Shown piece after piece: positions 44,505 through 53,618 of a stretch of DNA of 64,000 nucleotides. The notes under the pieces were generated by a model. It had not been told where the DNA came from, did not search any database, and worked only from the letters and a program-made list of their open reading frames with translations. Within the stretch, counting starts at the first letter, position 1; each line of letters begins with the position of its first letter. The DNA is taken from the NCBI GenBank assembly GCA_039978075.1, contig JBDWCA010000014.1, forward strand, positions 153,206-217,205. The letters are read 5' to 3'. The DNA is from Anderseniella sp039978075. GTDB lineage: Bacteria; Pseudomonadota; Alphaproteobacteria; Rhizobiales; Aestuariivirgaceae. The translations under genes were made by a program, and so were the position numbers.

Positions 44505-45897
44505 AAGGCAATATTTTGCCCGGGTTCATGATGTTCTTGGGATCAAGGGCGTGCTTGATGGAACGCATGACAGCAACACCTGAGCCGTGTTCTGCGTCGA
44601 GAAATTTTCGCTTGCCCGAGCCGATACCATGTTCGCCTGTGCAGGTTCCATCCATCGCGATTGCACGCATGGCAAGGCGGTACAGGAACTCCTCGGTGGC
44701 TTTGACCTCAGCGGCGTCATCACGATCACAAAACAGCACGACGTGAAAGTTTCCATCGCCGACATGGCCGAGTATGGGGCCGTACAGACCGTGCTTGTCC
44801 AGGTCCTGGCGGGTTTCCTCAACGCACTCTGCAAGTCTTGAAATGGGCACGCACACGTCTGTGCCCAGCGATTCCTTGCCCGGTACCATGGATTTGATCG
44901 CCCAATAGCCGTCATGGCGTGCCTGCCACAGTTTGTGGCGGTCTTCTTCGTTGGTTGCCCAGTCAAATGGTCCGCCGCCAAGCTCGTCCGCAATAGATGC
45001 AAACGTATCGATCTGTTCGCGCGCACCGGCCTCGGTGCCGTGGAATTCGACGAACAAGGTGGGCACTTCCTTCAGGCCAAGGTTTGAATAGGCGTTGAAG
45101 GCCTTCAGGTTCTCGGCGTCGATCAATTCAACACGGGCAATGGGAACACCCATCTGAATGCAGGTGATGGCAGCATTGCAGGCCGCCTCGATCGACGGGA
45201 ACGGACACACACCGGCGGCAATTGATTCCGGGATACCATGCAGCTTCAGGCAGATTTCGGTAATGACACCGAGCGTGCCCTCCGAGCCGACCATGAGGCG
45301 CGTCAAGTCATATCCGGCAGACGATTTCTTGGCGCGGCGCGCGGTCCGCACAATCTCACCATTCGCCATTACCGCGGTCAGTGACAGCACATTGTCGCGC
45401 ATGGTGCCGTAGCGCACGGCATTGGTGCCGGATGCGCGCGTGGCGGTCATGCCGCCGAGCGATGCGTCGGCGCCAGGATCAATGGGGAAAAACAGCCCCT
45501 GGTCGCGAATGTACTCATTGAGCTGTTTGCGGGTGACACCAGGCTGTACACGCACGTCGAAATCCTGCGTATTCACTTCAAGCACCTTGTTCATGTTATT
45601 CATATCTATGGAAATTCCGCCATGCGGGCAGGTGATGTGGCCTTCCAGAGACGTGCCGGTGCCGTAGGGAATGACCGGCACTTCGTACTTTGCGCATATC
45701 TGCACCACCTTCTGCACTTCTTCGGTAGTGTTGATGAATGCAACAGCGTCGGGCGCATGGCCGGGATTCCAGGTGGTGTCCTTGCCGTGCTGGTCACGAA
45801 CGGCCTGAGATGTCGATACCCTGTCGCCCAGAACGTCGGTGATCTCGGCGATAGCCTGTGACACCGAATTGCGACGCTCCATGGTTTGGACTGACAT
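44503..45897 (-). CDS. FAD-linked D-lactate/glycolate dehydrogenase-type oxidase
   Basis: A 464-residue FAD-binding oxidase of the VAO/GlcD family. The FAD-binding region shows PVIPYGTGTSLEGH and DPGADASLGGMTATRASGTNAVRYG; the C-terminal GEHGIGSGK (with DGTCTGEHGIG) motif is typical of D-lactate dehydrogenase (cytochrome) and GlcD. D-lactate, glycolate or D-2-hydroxyglutarate are possible substrates. ATG 45897 is used because GGAAG precedes it. It is divergent from the thioesterase gene. Confidence 0.9.
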   Translation of the reverse strand: MSVQTMERRNSVSQAIAEITDVLGDRVSTSQAVRDQHGKDTTWNPGHAPDAVAFINTTEEVQKVVQICAKYEVPVIPYGTGTSLEGHITCPHGGISIDMNNMNKVLEVNTQDFDVRVQPGVTRKQLNEYIRDQGLFFPIDPGADASLGGMTATRASGTNAVRYGTMRDNVLSLTAVMANGEIVRTARRAKKSSAGYDLTRLMVGSEGTLGVITEICLKLHGIPESIAAGVCPFPSIEAACNAAITCIQMGVPIARVELIDAENLKAFNAYSNLGLKEVPTLFVEFHGTEAGAREQIDTFASIADELGGGPFDWATNEEDRHKLWQARHDGYWAIKSMVPGKESLGTDVCVPISRLAECVEETRQDLDKHGLYGPILGHVGDGNFHVVLFCDRDDAAEVKATEEFLYRLAMRAIAMDGTCTGEHGIGSGKRKFLDAEHGSGVAVMRSIKHALDPKNIMNPGKILP

Positions 45898-46030
45898 GAT
45901 CACTTCCATCCTAATTCTAAAGTCCGATTTTTCAGACTCCACGTATCCTGCCGCTTGCACTATACCGGGTCTTGGGATTTGCGCACTAGTTTTACGGTCA
46001 CAATCTCGAGCATTTGGAGCAAATGATACA

Positions 46031-46513
46031 ATGACGGATTATGGACGACCCTTTGTGGGCAGCATCAAGACGGTCGAGGACGACTGGATCGACTATAACG
46101 GCCACTTCAACATGGCATATTACGGGGTCTTGTTCGATCGCACCTGCGATGAAGCATTTGAACTGGTGGGCCTTGGGCCGGAATATCTGAGATCCGGGGC
46201 GTCCTTTTTCACCCTTGAAGCTCACACGACCTATATCCGGGAACTTCATGCCGACCACAAGGTCAAGGTAACGGTGCAGATGCTCGATTACGATAGCAAG
46301 CGGATGCATTATGTGCAGGAGATGTTCCATGCCGACGAGGGCTGGTTATCGGCCACCATGGAGGCCATCTGCATGCATGTGGACATGAAAGCCAAGAAAT
46401 CAGCTCCGTTTCCCGAAACCATCCTGAACCGTATCGCCGCGATGCAGGACGCGCATGCGGGATTGCCGGTACCGCCGCAGGTGGGTCACAAAATCGGTAT
46501 CATCAGGAAGTAA
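46031..46513 (+). CDS. Hotdog-fold acyl-CoA thioesterase
   Basis: A 160-residue thioesterase-like protein with the hotdog motif DWIDYNGHFNMAYYGVLFDRTCDE; the Asp-Tyr-Asn-Gly-His signature matches 4-hydroxybenzoyl-CoA-type enzymes. The same domain occurs in betainyl-CoA thioesterase and as the C-terminal domain of carnitine dehydrogenases. That makes carnitine/betaine metabolism one reasonable role, but it is not proven. ATG 46031 is used since the conserved region begins soon after. It is followed by an inverted repeat at 46581. Confidence 0.82.
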   Translation: MTDYGRPFVGSIKTVEDDWIDYNGHFNMAYYGVLFDRTCDEAFELVGLGPEYLRSGASFFTLEAHTTYIRELHADHKVKVTVQMLDYDSKRMHYVQEMFHADEGWLSATMEAICMHVDMKAKKSAPFPETILNRIAAMQDAHAGLPVPPQVGHKIGIIRK

Positions 46514-46580
46514 GGTCTCGTAACGCTTGCATCACACCAAGCTAACATGTTGAAGTCTCTTGCGATTGGGGCTGAAACTG

Positions 46581-46610
46581 GAACGAGATGAGGTTAACCG
46601 CACCTCGTTC
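46581..46610. repeat. 30-bp inverted repeat upstream of the ClC gene
   Basis: GAACGAGATGAGGTT and AACCGCACCTCGTTC are reverse complements at 13 of 15 positions, with no spacer. It lies 21 bases before the channel ATG and 67 bases after the thioesterase stop. It could be an operator or a hairpin ending the upstream transcript. Confidence 0.5.
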
Positions 46611-46631
46611 TAAAACACGTGGGGCTCGCCG

Positions 46632-48266
46632 ATGGGCGAACTGCGGGACAGGTTACTTGCGACGCTGGGTGAGCTTACCCTGCCACAGTTGCGTGCCTTC
46701 TGGGCGGCGCGTCATCCGCTTGTGTGGGCGCTTGCGCTGACCATTGGCGTGGTCGGCGCGTTCGCCATTCTGGGCTTCAGGCTGGGCATTGGTTACGTTC
46801 AATGGCTGTGGCTGGGCAATTCCAGTGAAAACCTGGTGGGTACACTTGCCGGATTTCGGGCGCCCTGGGTGGTCGTCGCCGGGCCGACGCTGGGCGGATT
46901 GGTCGTCGGCCTGATCATATGGAAGTTCATCAAGGAACGCCGTGCGCATGGCATTGCAGATGTAATAGAGGCGGGTGCATTACACAGGGCTGACATTTCA
47001 TTGCGCGCCGGATTGGTTTCAGCGGTTGCCTCCGCGATCTCTATCGGATCCGGTGCAAGTGTGGGCCGTGAAGGCCCGGCAGTGCATCTTGGCGCGACAA
47101 TTGCGGCTTTCCTCGACCGTAAATTCAGCCTGTCGCCCGCCACGCGCCGGGTTCTGCTGGCATCGGGCGCAGCTGCAGCGGTGTCCGCCAGTTTCAATGC
47201 GCCGATAGCAGGTGTGTTATTTGCCCACGAAGTGATCCTGGGACACTTCGCCCTGTCAGCTTTTGTCCCGACCGTGCTGGCTGCGGTTGCCGCAACGCTG
47301 ATCACCCGGGTCTGGCTGGGAGATTTTCCGGCATTCATATTGCCGGAACAACACATTGCGTCTTACTGGGAGTTTCCGGCCTTTGCATTGCTGGGTGTCG
47401 TGTGTGGGCTGGTGGCGGTTTGTTTTCACCTGACCGTCATGACGGCGGACTGGAGTGCGCGGCGCTATACCATGCCATTGTGGTTGCGCCCGGCACTCGG
47501 CGGACTGGCCGTGGGCATGATGGCGCTGACAGTGCCCCAGGTATTGGGTGTCGGCTATGAAGCCACCAACCTGGCGATCAAGGAAAGTTATGGCCTGGGC
47601 TGGTTGCTGATACTTCTGGTTGCCAAGACGGTGGCCACCGCTATTTCCCTGGCCAGCAGGTTCGGCGGCGGGGTGTTCTCCCCGTCATTGTACATTGGCG
47701 CCATGGCCGGCGGAGCTTTTGGCATCATTGCCGGCAGCGCCGTGCCGGACTATGCCTCCAGTTATGGTGTCTATGCATTGCTCGGTATGGGAGCGGTAGC
47801 CGGTGCCGTCCTTGGAGCACCGATATCCACGGCCCTTATCGTGTTTGAACTGACCGGTGGTTATGAACTCACCATCGCCTTGTTGTTATCGGTTTCCATC
47901 GCATCGATGATCATGCAGGGATTGTTGGGCAAGAGTTTTTTTGACTGGCAGTTGTCGCAGCGCGGTGTGTTTCTGGGAGAAGGCTCGCATTTGCGCATTG
48001 TGCGAACATGGACGGTGCGTGACTTCATGACAAAACTCACGCCGCAAGAAATTGAAGATCCACCGGAACTGTTTGACCGGCCACGCCTTATTCCGTCCGA
48101 CACACTTGAGATGGCACTCAGGACGTTCGATGAAGGCGGCTATACCCGGCTTGCGGTGCTCGACAAGCGCGACGATGGCGTGTTGCTCGGTTGGGTGGAT
48201 CAGGTTCTGGCATTGGCTGCCTACAACAAGGCCTTGATTGAAGCCAATGTGGAAGAACACAAGTGA
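46632..48266 (+). CDS. ClC-family chloride channel/exchanger with CBS domain
   Basis: A 544-residue ClC protein with ten or more hydrophobic segments. The selectivity regions are visible: GSGASVGREGPAVH with the gating Glu of GREGP, and GGGVFSPSLYIG. The C-terminal about 80 residues (from VRDFMTKLTPQEIED) form a single CBS-like regulatory segment, unlike the domain-less Escherichia coli ClcA. It is followed by the adenylate cyclase gene on the same strand (97 bases). Confidence 0.93.
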   Translation: MGELRDRLLATLGELTLPQLRAFWAARHPLVWALALTIGVVGAFAILGFRLGIGYVQWLWLGNSSENLVGTLAGFRAPWVVVAGPTLGGLVVGLIIWKFIKERRAHGIADVIEAGALHRADISLRAGLVSAVASAISIGSGASVGREGPAVHLGATIAAFLDRKFSLSPATRRVLLASGAAAAVSASFNAPIAGVLFAHEVILGHFALSAFVPTVLAAVAATLITRVWLGDFPAFILPEQHIASYWEFPAFALLGVVCGLVAVCFHLTVMTADWSARRYTMPLWLRPALGGLAVGMMALTVPQVLGVGYEATNLAIKESYGLGWLLILLVAKTVATAISLASRFGGGVFSPSLYIGAMAGGAFGIIAGSAVPDYASSYGVYALLGMGAVAGAVLGAPISTALIVFELTGGYELTIALLLSVSIASMIMQGLLGKSFFDWQLSQRGVFLGEGSHLRIVRTWTVRDFMTKLTPQEIEDPPELFDRPRLIPSDTLEMALRTFDEGGYTRLAVLDKRDDGVLLGWVDQVLALAAYNKALIEANVEEHK

Positions 48267-48363
48267 GGGTTGTTTGCCATTGGTCAATTTACGGTTATTG
48301 TCCTGTGTGCACAGACCATTAGCACGAACAGAACAACCGACTGCTGTTTTCAGGGCTTAGCCA

Positions 48364-49602
48364 ATGAGTGACGACATCAGGGCGAAGTACAAGGGCTCCT
48401 GGATAGAGCGGCTGGTGACGCTTGGTACTGACGACTGGTACGGGCAGGACAGGCTTGGTCTGATTGTCGCCAATGTGACCGGATATCTGGCAACGCTGTC
48501 TTCTTTGGGGTTCGCGGCAACCTATGCGATGCACGATATGCAATCGCTGATGCCGCTGATCATTGGCAATCTGATCTCTGCGGTCTGTGCGGCAGTGACA
48601 CCGGCGTTTCACCGGTTTGGCCGCATTGCCGCTGCCTTGTGGCTGACGGCGGTGTTTTTTGTATCACTGACATGGTTTACCAGCCTGCTGGGCCGAGAGT
48701 CCGGTGTTGCCCTGAACCTCATCGGTACGGCGGCCGTGGCATTTGCTATTCTCGGGCTGGAACGGTTGAAACTGGTGGCATTGATAAGCGCGACAGGCGC
48801 TGCGCTGATTGTCGCAAGCTGGATATTATGGCCACATCCGGCTGAAGGAATTCATGATGACGCAGCTTTCATGGAGCAGACCTTTGCGTCCGCCATTGTC
48901 TCGATCATGGCGATTACCTTTGTAGTGATCTACTATGCCTTTTACCTGACGCGGCAAGCCCAGGCACGCCTGCAGGAACTTATGAAATCGATGATGCCGG
49001 ATGCCATTGCCGAGCGCCTGATGGTCAATGACGGCGAGACCATTGCCGAGGCGCACGAGCATGTTGTGGTGTTGTTTTCAGACATTGTCGGATTTGTGGA
49101 AATGTCGAACCGGCTGGGTGCTGTGCGGGTAGTCGCGTTGCTGGATGATATGTTCCGGCAGTTTGATGCACTGGCTGCCGAACACGGTGTCGAGAAAATC
49201 AAGACCATCGGTGATGCTTACATGGCAGTGGCCGGCGTACCGTCACCCGTGTACCAGCCGGAAGATGCGATGGCGCGGTTTGCCAAGATGATGTTGCACG
49301 TTGTCGGTGATGTTGGCGAACGGCACGGCGTGGACCTGGAAATGCGGATCGGCATGGCGTCCGGTCCGATAATGGCCGGCGTCGTCGGCAAATCCAAATA
49401 CTCCTATGACGTGTGGGGAGCAGCGGTAAACCTTGCAGCAAGGCTTGAGCATATCGGCACACCGGGATGCGTGATCACAACCGGTGACATCAAGGTGGTG
49501 CTGCATAAGGATCATAAGTTTGAACGCGCCGGATCAGTTGAACTGAAAGGCTTCGGAAAAGTGGCCATCTGGCGTATGGATTGCGGGATGGCAGCACGTT
49601 AG
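48364..49602 (+). CDS. Class III adenylate cyclase with N-terminal membrane domain
   Basis: A 412-residue signalling enzyme. About six hydrophobic segments (residues 35-195) are followed by a catalytic domain (about 220-395) with metal-binding FSDIVGF and the loop GDAYM. The adenine-selecting Lys of EKIKTIGDAYM and Asp of YDVWGAAVNLAAR point to cAMP rather than cGMP. What it senses is unknown. The stop overlaps the convergent DUF427 gene by 4 bases. Confidence 0.92.
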   Translation: MSDDIRAKYKGSWIERLVTLGTDDWYGQDRLGLIVANVTGYLATLSSLGFAATYAMHDMQSLMPLIIGNLISAVCAAVTPAFHRFGRIAAALWLTAVFFVSLTWFTSLLGRESGVALNLIGTAAVAFAILGLERLKLVALISATGAALIVASWILWPHPAEGIHDDAAFMEQTFASAIVSIMAITFVVIYYAFYLTRQAQARLQELMKSMMPDAIAERLMVNDGETIAEAHEHVVVLFSDIVGFVEMSNRLGAVRVVALLDDMFRQFDALAAEHGVEKIKTIGDAYMAVAGVPSPVYQPEDAMARFAKMMLHVVGDVGERHGVDLEMRIGMASGPIMAGVVGKSKYSYDVWGAAVNLAARLEHIGTPGCVITTGDIKVVLHKDHKFERAGSVELKGFGKVAIWRMDCGMAAR

Positions 49603-50015
49603 CCGGGATTTTCCTCTATCGCGACATGGGCAGGGTTGAAGGCGATCAGTCCGGCAAGCTCTCTAGCGAATGCAAACGGGTCGGCATATGACCACGCCAG
49701 ATAGTCCTTGGCATGTTCAGGTGTCCAGCCTGCAAAACTGAGATAGGATGCCTCGCCTTTTAGCGGGCAATGACTGGTGTGGCCGGCAACCGGCTCAAGC
49801 GCAACCGCAACATCTTGCGGCGGCACATAGATCATTGGATCGTAGAAGTCCTTGCCGACTTCAAGTAACCGAATTGCCCCGAAACTGTCTGCAAGAACAG
49901 TATCCTCCAGGCGAATGCGGACACGCGAGTGTACCGGTTTGATCCGCATGAAATGCCGGGGTTCATTCGGGTTGTGGATGGTCGAGGTCGAAAGAGTGAT
50001 TTGTGGGTGTGTCAT
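49599..50015 (-). CDS. DUF427 domain-containing protein
   Basis: A 138-residue protein of the DUF427 family (VRIRLEDTVLADSFGAIRLLEVG ... YYV-like YDPMIYVPPQD ... CPLKGEASYLSF). The CPYKG-type motif, here CPLKG, is the family hallmark. Function is unknown. ATG 50015 is used. Confidence 0.88.
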   Translation of the reverse strand: MTHPQITLSTSTIHNPNEPRHFMRIKPVHSRVRIRLEDTVLADSFGAIRLLEVGKDFYDPMIYVPPQDVAVALEPVAGHTSHCPLKGEASYLSFAGWTPEHAKDYLAWSYADPFAFARELAGLIAFNPAHVAIEENPG

Positions 50016-50050
50016 GATGCTGACGATTAGACGACTGTGATGTTTGCCTG

Positions 50051-50281
50051 TCAAATCTCGCCGGTCCGGGTGGCCTGAAGGACCGCCACCCTGAGAGCGC
50101 TGGACAGATTGGTGCGGCCGCGCGCTTCGTCAATGGCGGCAACCAGTCCGGCCAGCGAAAGGTCACGCACAGTTGCCAGCCTGTTGAGGGCGTCCCAGAA
50201 TTCCGGCTCAAGTGACAAGCTGGTACGATGACCGGCGATGGTTACCGACCGTTTGATGGGACCCTGGGCTGTGTCACTCAT
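50051..50281 (-). CDS. Ribbon-helix-helix domain protein
   Basis: A 76-residue protein with a ribbon-helix-helix fold (KRSVTIAGHRTSLSLEPEFWDALNRLA ... LSLAGLVAAIDE), probably DNA-binding (RHH_4-type). ATG 50281 overlaps the end of the upstream DUF4169 gene by 8 bases, so they are co-translated. Its target is unknown. Confidence 0.82.
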   Translation of the reverse strand: MSDTAQGPIKRSVTIAGHRTSLSLEPEFWDALNRLATVRDLSLAGLVAAIDEARGRTNLSSALRVAVLQATRTGEI

Positions 50282-50459
50282 CATCTTTGTCGAGCATGTG
50301 ATCGTCCAGATGCGAGCGTGCCTTTGCCTCACGAATTGCGGCCAGCCGTTTGTCAGCTTTGGTGCGGCCGAACTTGGTACGGTTTTCTTCGGCCTGCCTG
50401 GTCTTGTCAGTTCGGGCCTTGGCTTTTCGGAACTGGTTCAGGTTGGTGACTTTGGCCAT
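50274..50459 (-). CDS. DUF4169 family protein
   Basis: A 61-residue highly charged protein (MAKVTNLNQFRKAKARTDKTRQAEENRTKFGRTKADK) matching DUF4169. It is encoded 6 bases after fumC and directly before the RHH gene, an arrangement common in alphaproteobacteria. Function is unknown. Confidence 0.85.
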   Translation of the reverse strand: MAKVTNLNQFRKAKARTDKTRQAEENRTKFGRTKADKRLAAIREAKARSHLDDHMLDKDDE

Positions 50460-50465
50460 GGTGCT

Positions 50466-51854
50466 TCACTTCGGGCCTATCATGTCTTCAGGCTTTACGA
50501 TCTTGTCGAAGTCCGCTGCATCAATTCCGGCGGCAACGGCTTCCTCACGCAGTGTCGTACCGTTCTTGTGGGCGGTCTTGGCAATTTTTGCAGCAAGGTC
50601 GTAGCCGTATTTCGGCGCCAGCGCGGTGACCAGCATCAGTGACCGGTTGAGGCCGGCCTTGATGTTGTCCTTGCGCGGTGTGATGCCGGCAACGCAGTTG
50701 TCGGTGAACGAAACAGCCGCGTCGGACAACAGCCGCACAGATTGCAGGAAATTATAGGCCATTACCGGATTGAACACGTTGAGTTCGAAATGCCCCTGCG
50801 ATCCGGCAAATGTCAGAGTGGCATTGTTGCCGAATACCTGCACGCAAACCTGGGTCAGGGCTTCGCACTGGGTCGGGTTGACCTTGCCGGGCATGATGGA
50901 CGAGCCCGGCTCGTTTTCCGGCAATGCCAGTTCACCCAGGCCGGAGCGCGGGCCGGATCCTAAAAAGCGGATGTCGTTGGCAATCTTGAACAGGGATGCA
51001 GCGACGGTGTTGATGGCACCATGGGCCATGACCATCGCGTCATGGGCAGCAAGTGCCTCAAACTTGTTCGGCGCGGTCTTGAATTTGAGCTTGGTGATGC
51101 CGGCTATGTTTGCCGCCACCATCTTGTCGAAACCCTTTGGTGCGTTGAGACCGGTGCCAACGGCTGTTCCGCCCTGGGCAAGTTCCATCAGCGCCGGCAG
51201 TGTCTGCTCAATCCGCACAATGCCGTTCTCGACCTGCTTGGCATAACCGGAAAATTCCTGGCCAAGGGTGATCGGGGTCGCATCCTGTGTGTGCGTGCGG
51301 CCGATCTTGATTATCTTGTCCCACTGTTTCGCCTTGCGCGCCAGCGCCTTGTGCAGGTGTTTCAGTGAAGGCAACAGGTCACGCACCACCTGTTCGGCGC
51401 ACGCGACGTGCATGGCCGTTGGGTAAGTGTCGTTCGACGACTGGCTCATATTGACGTGGTCATTGGGGTGAACGGGATCTTTCGAACCCATCTTGCCGCC
51501 CAGCATCTCAATGGCGCGGTTCGAGATCACTTCATTGGAATTCATGTTGGACTGGGTACCGGATCCGGTCTGCCAGACTACCAGGGGGAAGTGATCATTG
51601 AGCTTGCCGTCGATCACCTCCTGGGCTGCCTTGACGATCGCGTTGCCACGCTTCTTGTCCAGTTGGCCGAGCTTCATATTTGCTTCGGCGCAGGCACGTT
51701 TGACGATGCCGAGGGCCCGCACGACCGGCAGCGGCTGTTTTTCCCAACCGATCTTGAAGTTGCCGAGCGAGCGTTGCGCCTGGGCACCCCAGTAGCGGCT
51801 GCTGTCCACTTCAATTGGACCAAAGGTGTCGGTCTCGGTGCGGGTGTTTGCCAT
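50466..51854 (-). CDS. fumC: Class II fumarate hydratase
   Basis: A 462-residue TCA-cycle enzyme converting fumarate to malate. The signature GSSIMPGKVNPTQCE is present near residue 315, along with GSGTQSNMN and QSSNDTYPTAM active-site segments. Length is normal for tetrameric FumC. It heads the small fumC-DUF4169-RHH operon. Confidence 0.97.
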   Translation of the reverse strand: MANTRTETDTFGPIEVDSSRYWGAQAQRSLGNFKIGWEKQPLPVVRALGIVKRACAEANMKLGQLDKKRGNAIVKAAQEVIDGKLNDHFPLVVWQTGSGTQSNMNSNEVISNRAIEMLGGKMGSKDPVHPNDHVNMSQSSNDTYPTAMHVACAEQVVRDLLPSLKHLHKALARKAKQWDKIIKIGRTHTQDATPITLGQEFSGYAKQVENGIVRIEQTLPALMELAQGGTAVGTGLNAPKGFDKMVAANIAGITKLKFKTAPNKFEALAAHDAMVMAHGAINTVAASLFKIANDIRFLGSGPRSGLGELALPENEPGSSIMPGKVNPTQCEALTQVCVQVFGNNATLTFAGSQGHFELNVFNPVMAYNFLQSVRLLSDAAVSFTDNCVAGITPRKDNIKAGLNRSLMLVTALAPKYGYDLAAKIAKTAHKNGTTLREEAVAAGIDAADFDKIVKPEDMIGPK

Positions 51855-51915
51855 TGTCTGCGTGCTCCGTCGTAAAGGTCATTGTAAGAGGTGGTGCGAG
51901 CACTTAGCACGGCTG

Positions 51916-52863
51916 TTAGCTCAGGCCAATGTCCTCCAGCCAGATCGGGTTGGTCCAGGCGCATTTTCCAGCTTCGTCGCGGATTATTACCCGCACCCAT
52001 TTGGATGGCGGGCATTTCAGCCAGCCATTGTCCAGCTTGGCCAGGTCGAGCGTAACCCGGGTCAGTGACCGTCCGGTGCGTGATACGGTGCGCGAAGTAC
52101 CGCCATTGATGCTGACGGCGTTGACCGGGGAGCATTCTATGGTGAGTTCGCTGCCGTTAAGATCGAGCACCTGGAACTGCGGTCCCTGGCTTGAATAAAA
52201 ACTTCCCGCTTTCAGCGCTTCGAGCAGGGTGTCGGGATCAAGGCTGTCTGCCTTGACGTGCACCCAGCCGCCGAACGCGTCATGGTCATGATCGCGGAAA
52301 TGGGCATCATCGGTTGCAATGCTGGTCAGGCGCTGACCTTCATTGAGCAGTTCATCGAGCAGATAGAAGCCGTCGCCGCGGTCGTTTTCCACTCCGCAAC
52401 CGTGATTGTATATTTCTACGGCGTGGGCAATGTCATTGAGAGTTCGGCCGTCCGCCATGGTGAGTTGTGACCATGCCGGATGGGCGATGGTGACGAAGGC
52501 ACCGGCATCTGCGGCGCGTCTGGCTAGCGCCGGGCCGTCTTCATCATCGCCGCAGGGGGCGAAATCCAGAGGCAGACCGTTAGCCAGAATGTGCCAGAGC
52601 TCGCCGACAGCAGTGGCGGGTGCATGCAATTCCGAACCAATGATGGTGGTGAAATTATCAGTGCGCAGCGCAGTTGTGTCTGATACCGGCCAGTCATAGT
52701 GACCGATGAAGTGATCGGTCAGGGACATGAAGTCGTAGCCGGCATTGCGGTAGGCATCGATGACCTGTGTCGGCTCAAGCGCGCCATCAGACAAGGTGGA
52801 ATGAGTGTGAAGGTTGCCCCGCCAGAAGCGGCCGGGTTGTGAGAACAGGGACAAAGGAGACAT
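51916..52863 (-). CDS. CehA/McbA-family PHP-domain metallohydrolase
   Basis: A 315-residue PHP-domain protein: the NLHTHSTLSDG metal-binding start, SLTDHF and the ATDDAHF motif are visible. Named members hydrolyse carbamate esters, but many relatives are uncharacterised, and the substrate here is unknown. The C-terminal about 75 residues form a beta-rich extension. ATG 52863 is used; no strong ribosome-binding site is seen. Confidence 0.85.
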   Translation of the reverse strand: MSPLSLFSQPGRFWRGNLHTHSTLSDGALEPTQVIDAYRNAGYDFMSLTDHFIGHYDWPVSDTTALRTDNFTTIIGSELHAPATAVGELWHILANGLPLDFAPCGDDEDGPALARRAADAGAFVTIAHPAWSQLTMADGRTLNDIAHAVEIYNHGCGVENDRGDGFYLLDELLNEGQRLTSIATDDAHFRDHDHDAFGGWVHVKADSLDPDTLLEALKAGSFYSSQGPQFQVLDLNGSELTIECSPVNAVSINGGTSRTVSRTGRSLTRVTLDLAKLDNGWLKCPPSKWVRVIIRDEAGKCAWTNPIWLEDIGLS

Positions 52864-52954
52864 TGTTGCGGGCGCCTCAGAGCAGATTGTTGATTGTGAA
52901 TACAATCTCTACTGGCAGTGATGTGCAACAGAAATGTTGCGACCTGCGGTATGC

Positions 52955-52988
52955 AACGAAAAACGCGGCAGACGAAACCTGCCGCGTT
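52955..52988 (-). terminator. Terminator of the first Arg/Cys-rich secreted gene
   Basis: On the minus strand the 10-bp perfect stem AACGCGGCAG/CTGCCGCGTT (52962-52971, 52979-52988) is followed by TTTCGTT. It lies just after the stop of the gene at 53025-53384. A near-identical terminator follows its paralog. Confidence 0.75.
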
Positions 52989-53024
52989 CCTAATATTGTG
53001 GGTTTGGGTACCAGACCTTATAGA

Positions 53025-53384
53025 TCAGCAACCATTGCGGCGAATGCAGCGGCGAACGCGGCGTCTGCGGTCAAACCTGCGGCGGCAACTGCGGCGAACC
53101 CGGCGGCAGGAACGGGTGTACGAACCGCCATAGTTGTAGTAACCGGGACCAATATAGACCCCGCCAGGTCCGAAACCAAAACCGCCACCGCAAACACCAT
53201 GACGACGGCAATTGTGCCTGTGATTAAATGGCTTGATGTGAACCGAGGTCAGACCTTCGATTGTTGATTGCGCGACCGTGGATTGAGACAAGTTGCCAGT
53301 TGATACCGGTGCTGCCTTTGCACCTGTCATCGCAACCAGAGCGGCAAATGTTGCCAAAGTGACTGCAAGGAGGAATTTCTTCAT
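53025..53384 (-). CDS. Small secreted Arg/Cys-rich protein (paralog 1)
   Basis: A 119-residue exported protein with signal peptide MKKFLLAVTLATFAALVAM ... AKAAP (cleavage near residue 25). The mature protein has a C-x5-C pair (NCRRHGVC), a Gly/Tyr-rich stretch (GGGFGFGPGGVYIGPGYYNY) and an Arg-rich C-terminus with C-x6-C-x12-C-x5-C spacing. No known family is recognised. AGGAG lies 7 bases before ATG 53384. Its 600-bp downstream-of-origin neighbour at 53619 is a paralog. Confidence 0.8.
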   Translation of the reverse strand: MKKFLLAVTLATFAALVAMTGAKAAPVSTGNLSQSTVAQSTIEGLTSVHIKPFNHRHNCRRHGVCGGGFGFGPGGVYIGPGYYNYGGSYTRSCRRVRRSCRRRFDRRRRVRRCIRRNGC

Positions 53385-53438
53385 TTTCAAGCTCCTAAGT
53401 TTTTCGGAATTTCTCGCTTACCCCACGCTAGATTACCC

Positions 53439-53482
53439 GCGAATCAGAAGCTTGTCTCGCGCTTTCTTAATTTTTGTTAATG
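53439..53482 (-). promoter_or_regulatory. Conserved upstream block of paralog 1
   Basis: This 44-base segment is identical at 39 positions to 54026-54069 before paralog 2. On the plus strand it contains TTAA-N6-TTAA, close to but one base shorter than a CtrA TTAA-N7-TTAA site. The conservation outside the coding region suggests shared transcription control. Confidence 0.6.
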
Positions 53483-53556
53483 AGCAATTTGCAACGCTGG
53501 TTAACTTCCGGATGGTAACTAATTCGAAGCGGAAACAGACAACCTGCAGCACTTAA

Positions 53557-53590
53557 AAGAAAAACGCGACAGGTAAAACCTGCCGCGTTT
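53557..53590 (-). terminator. Terminator of the second Arg/Cys-rich secreted gene
   Basis: A 13-bp stem AAACGCGACAGGT/ACCTGCCGCGTTT (53562-53574, 53578-53590) with one mismatch and a 3-base loop, followed on the minus strand by TTTCTTTT. It closely resembles the terminator at 52955-52988. Confidence 0.75.
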
Positions 53591-53618
53591 TCAAAATGAT
53601 TCGTTGAGACGTCAGATC

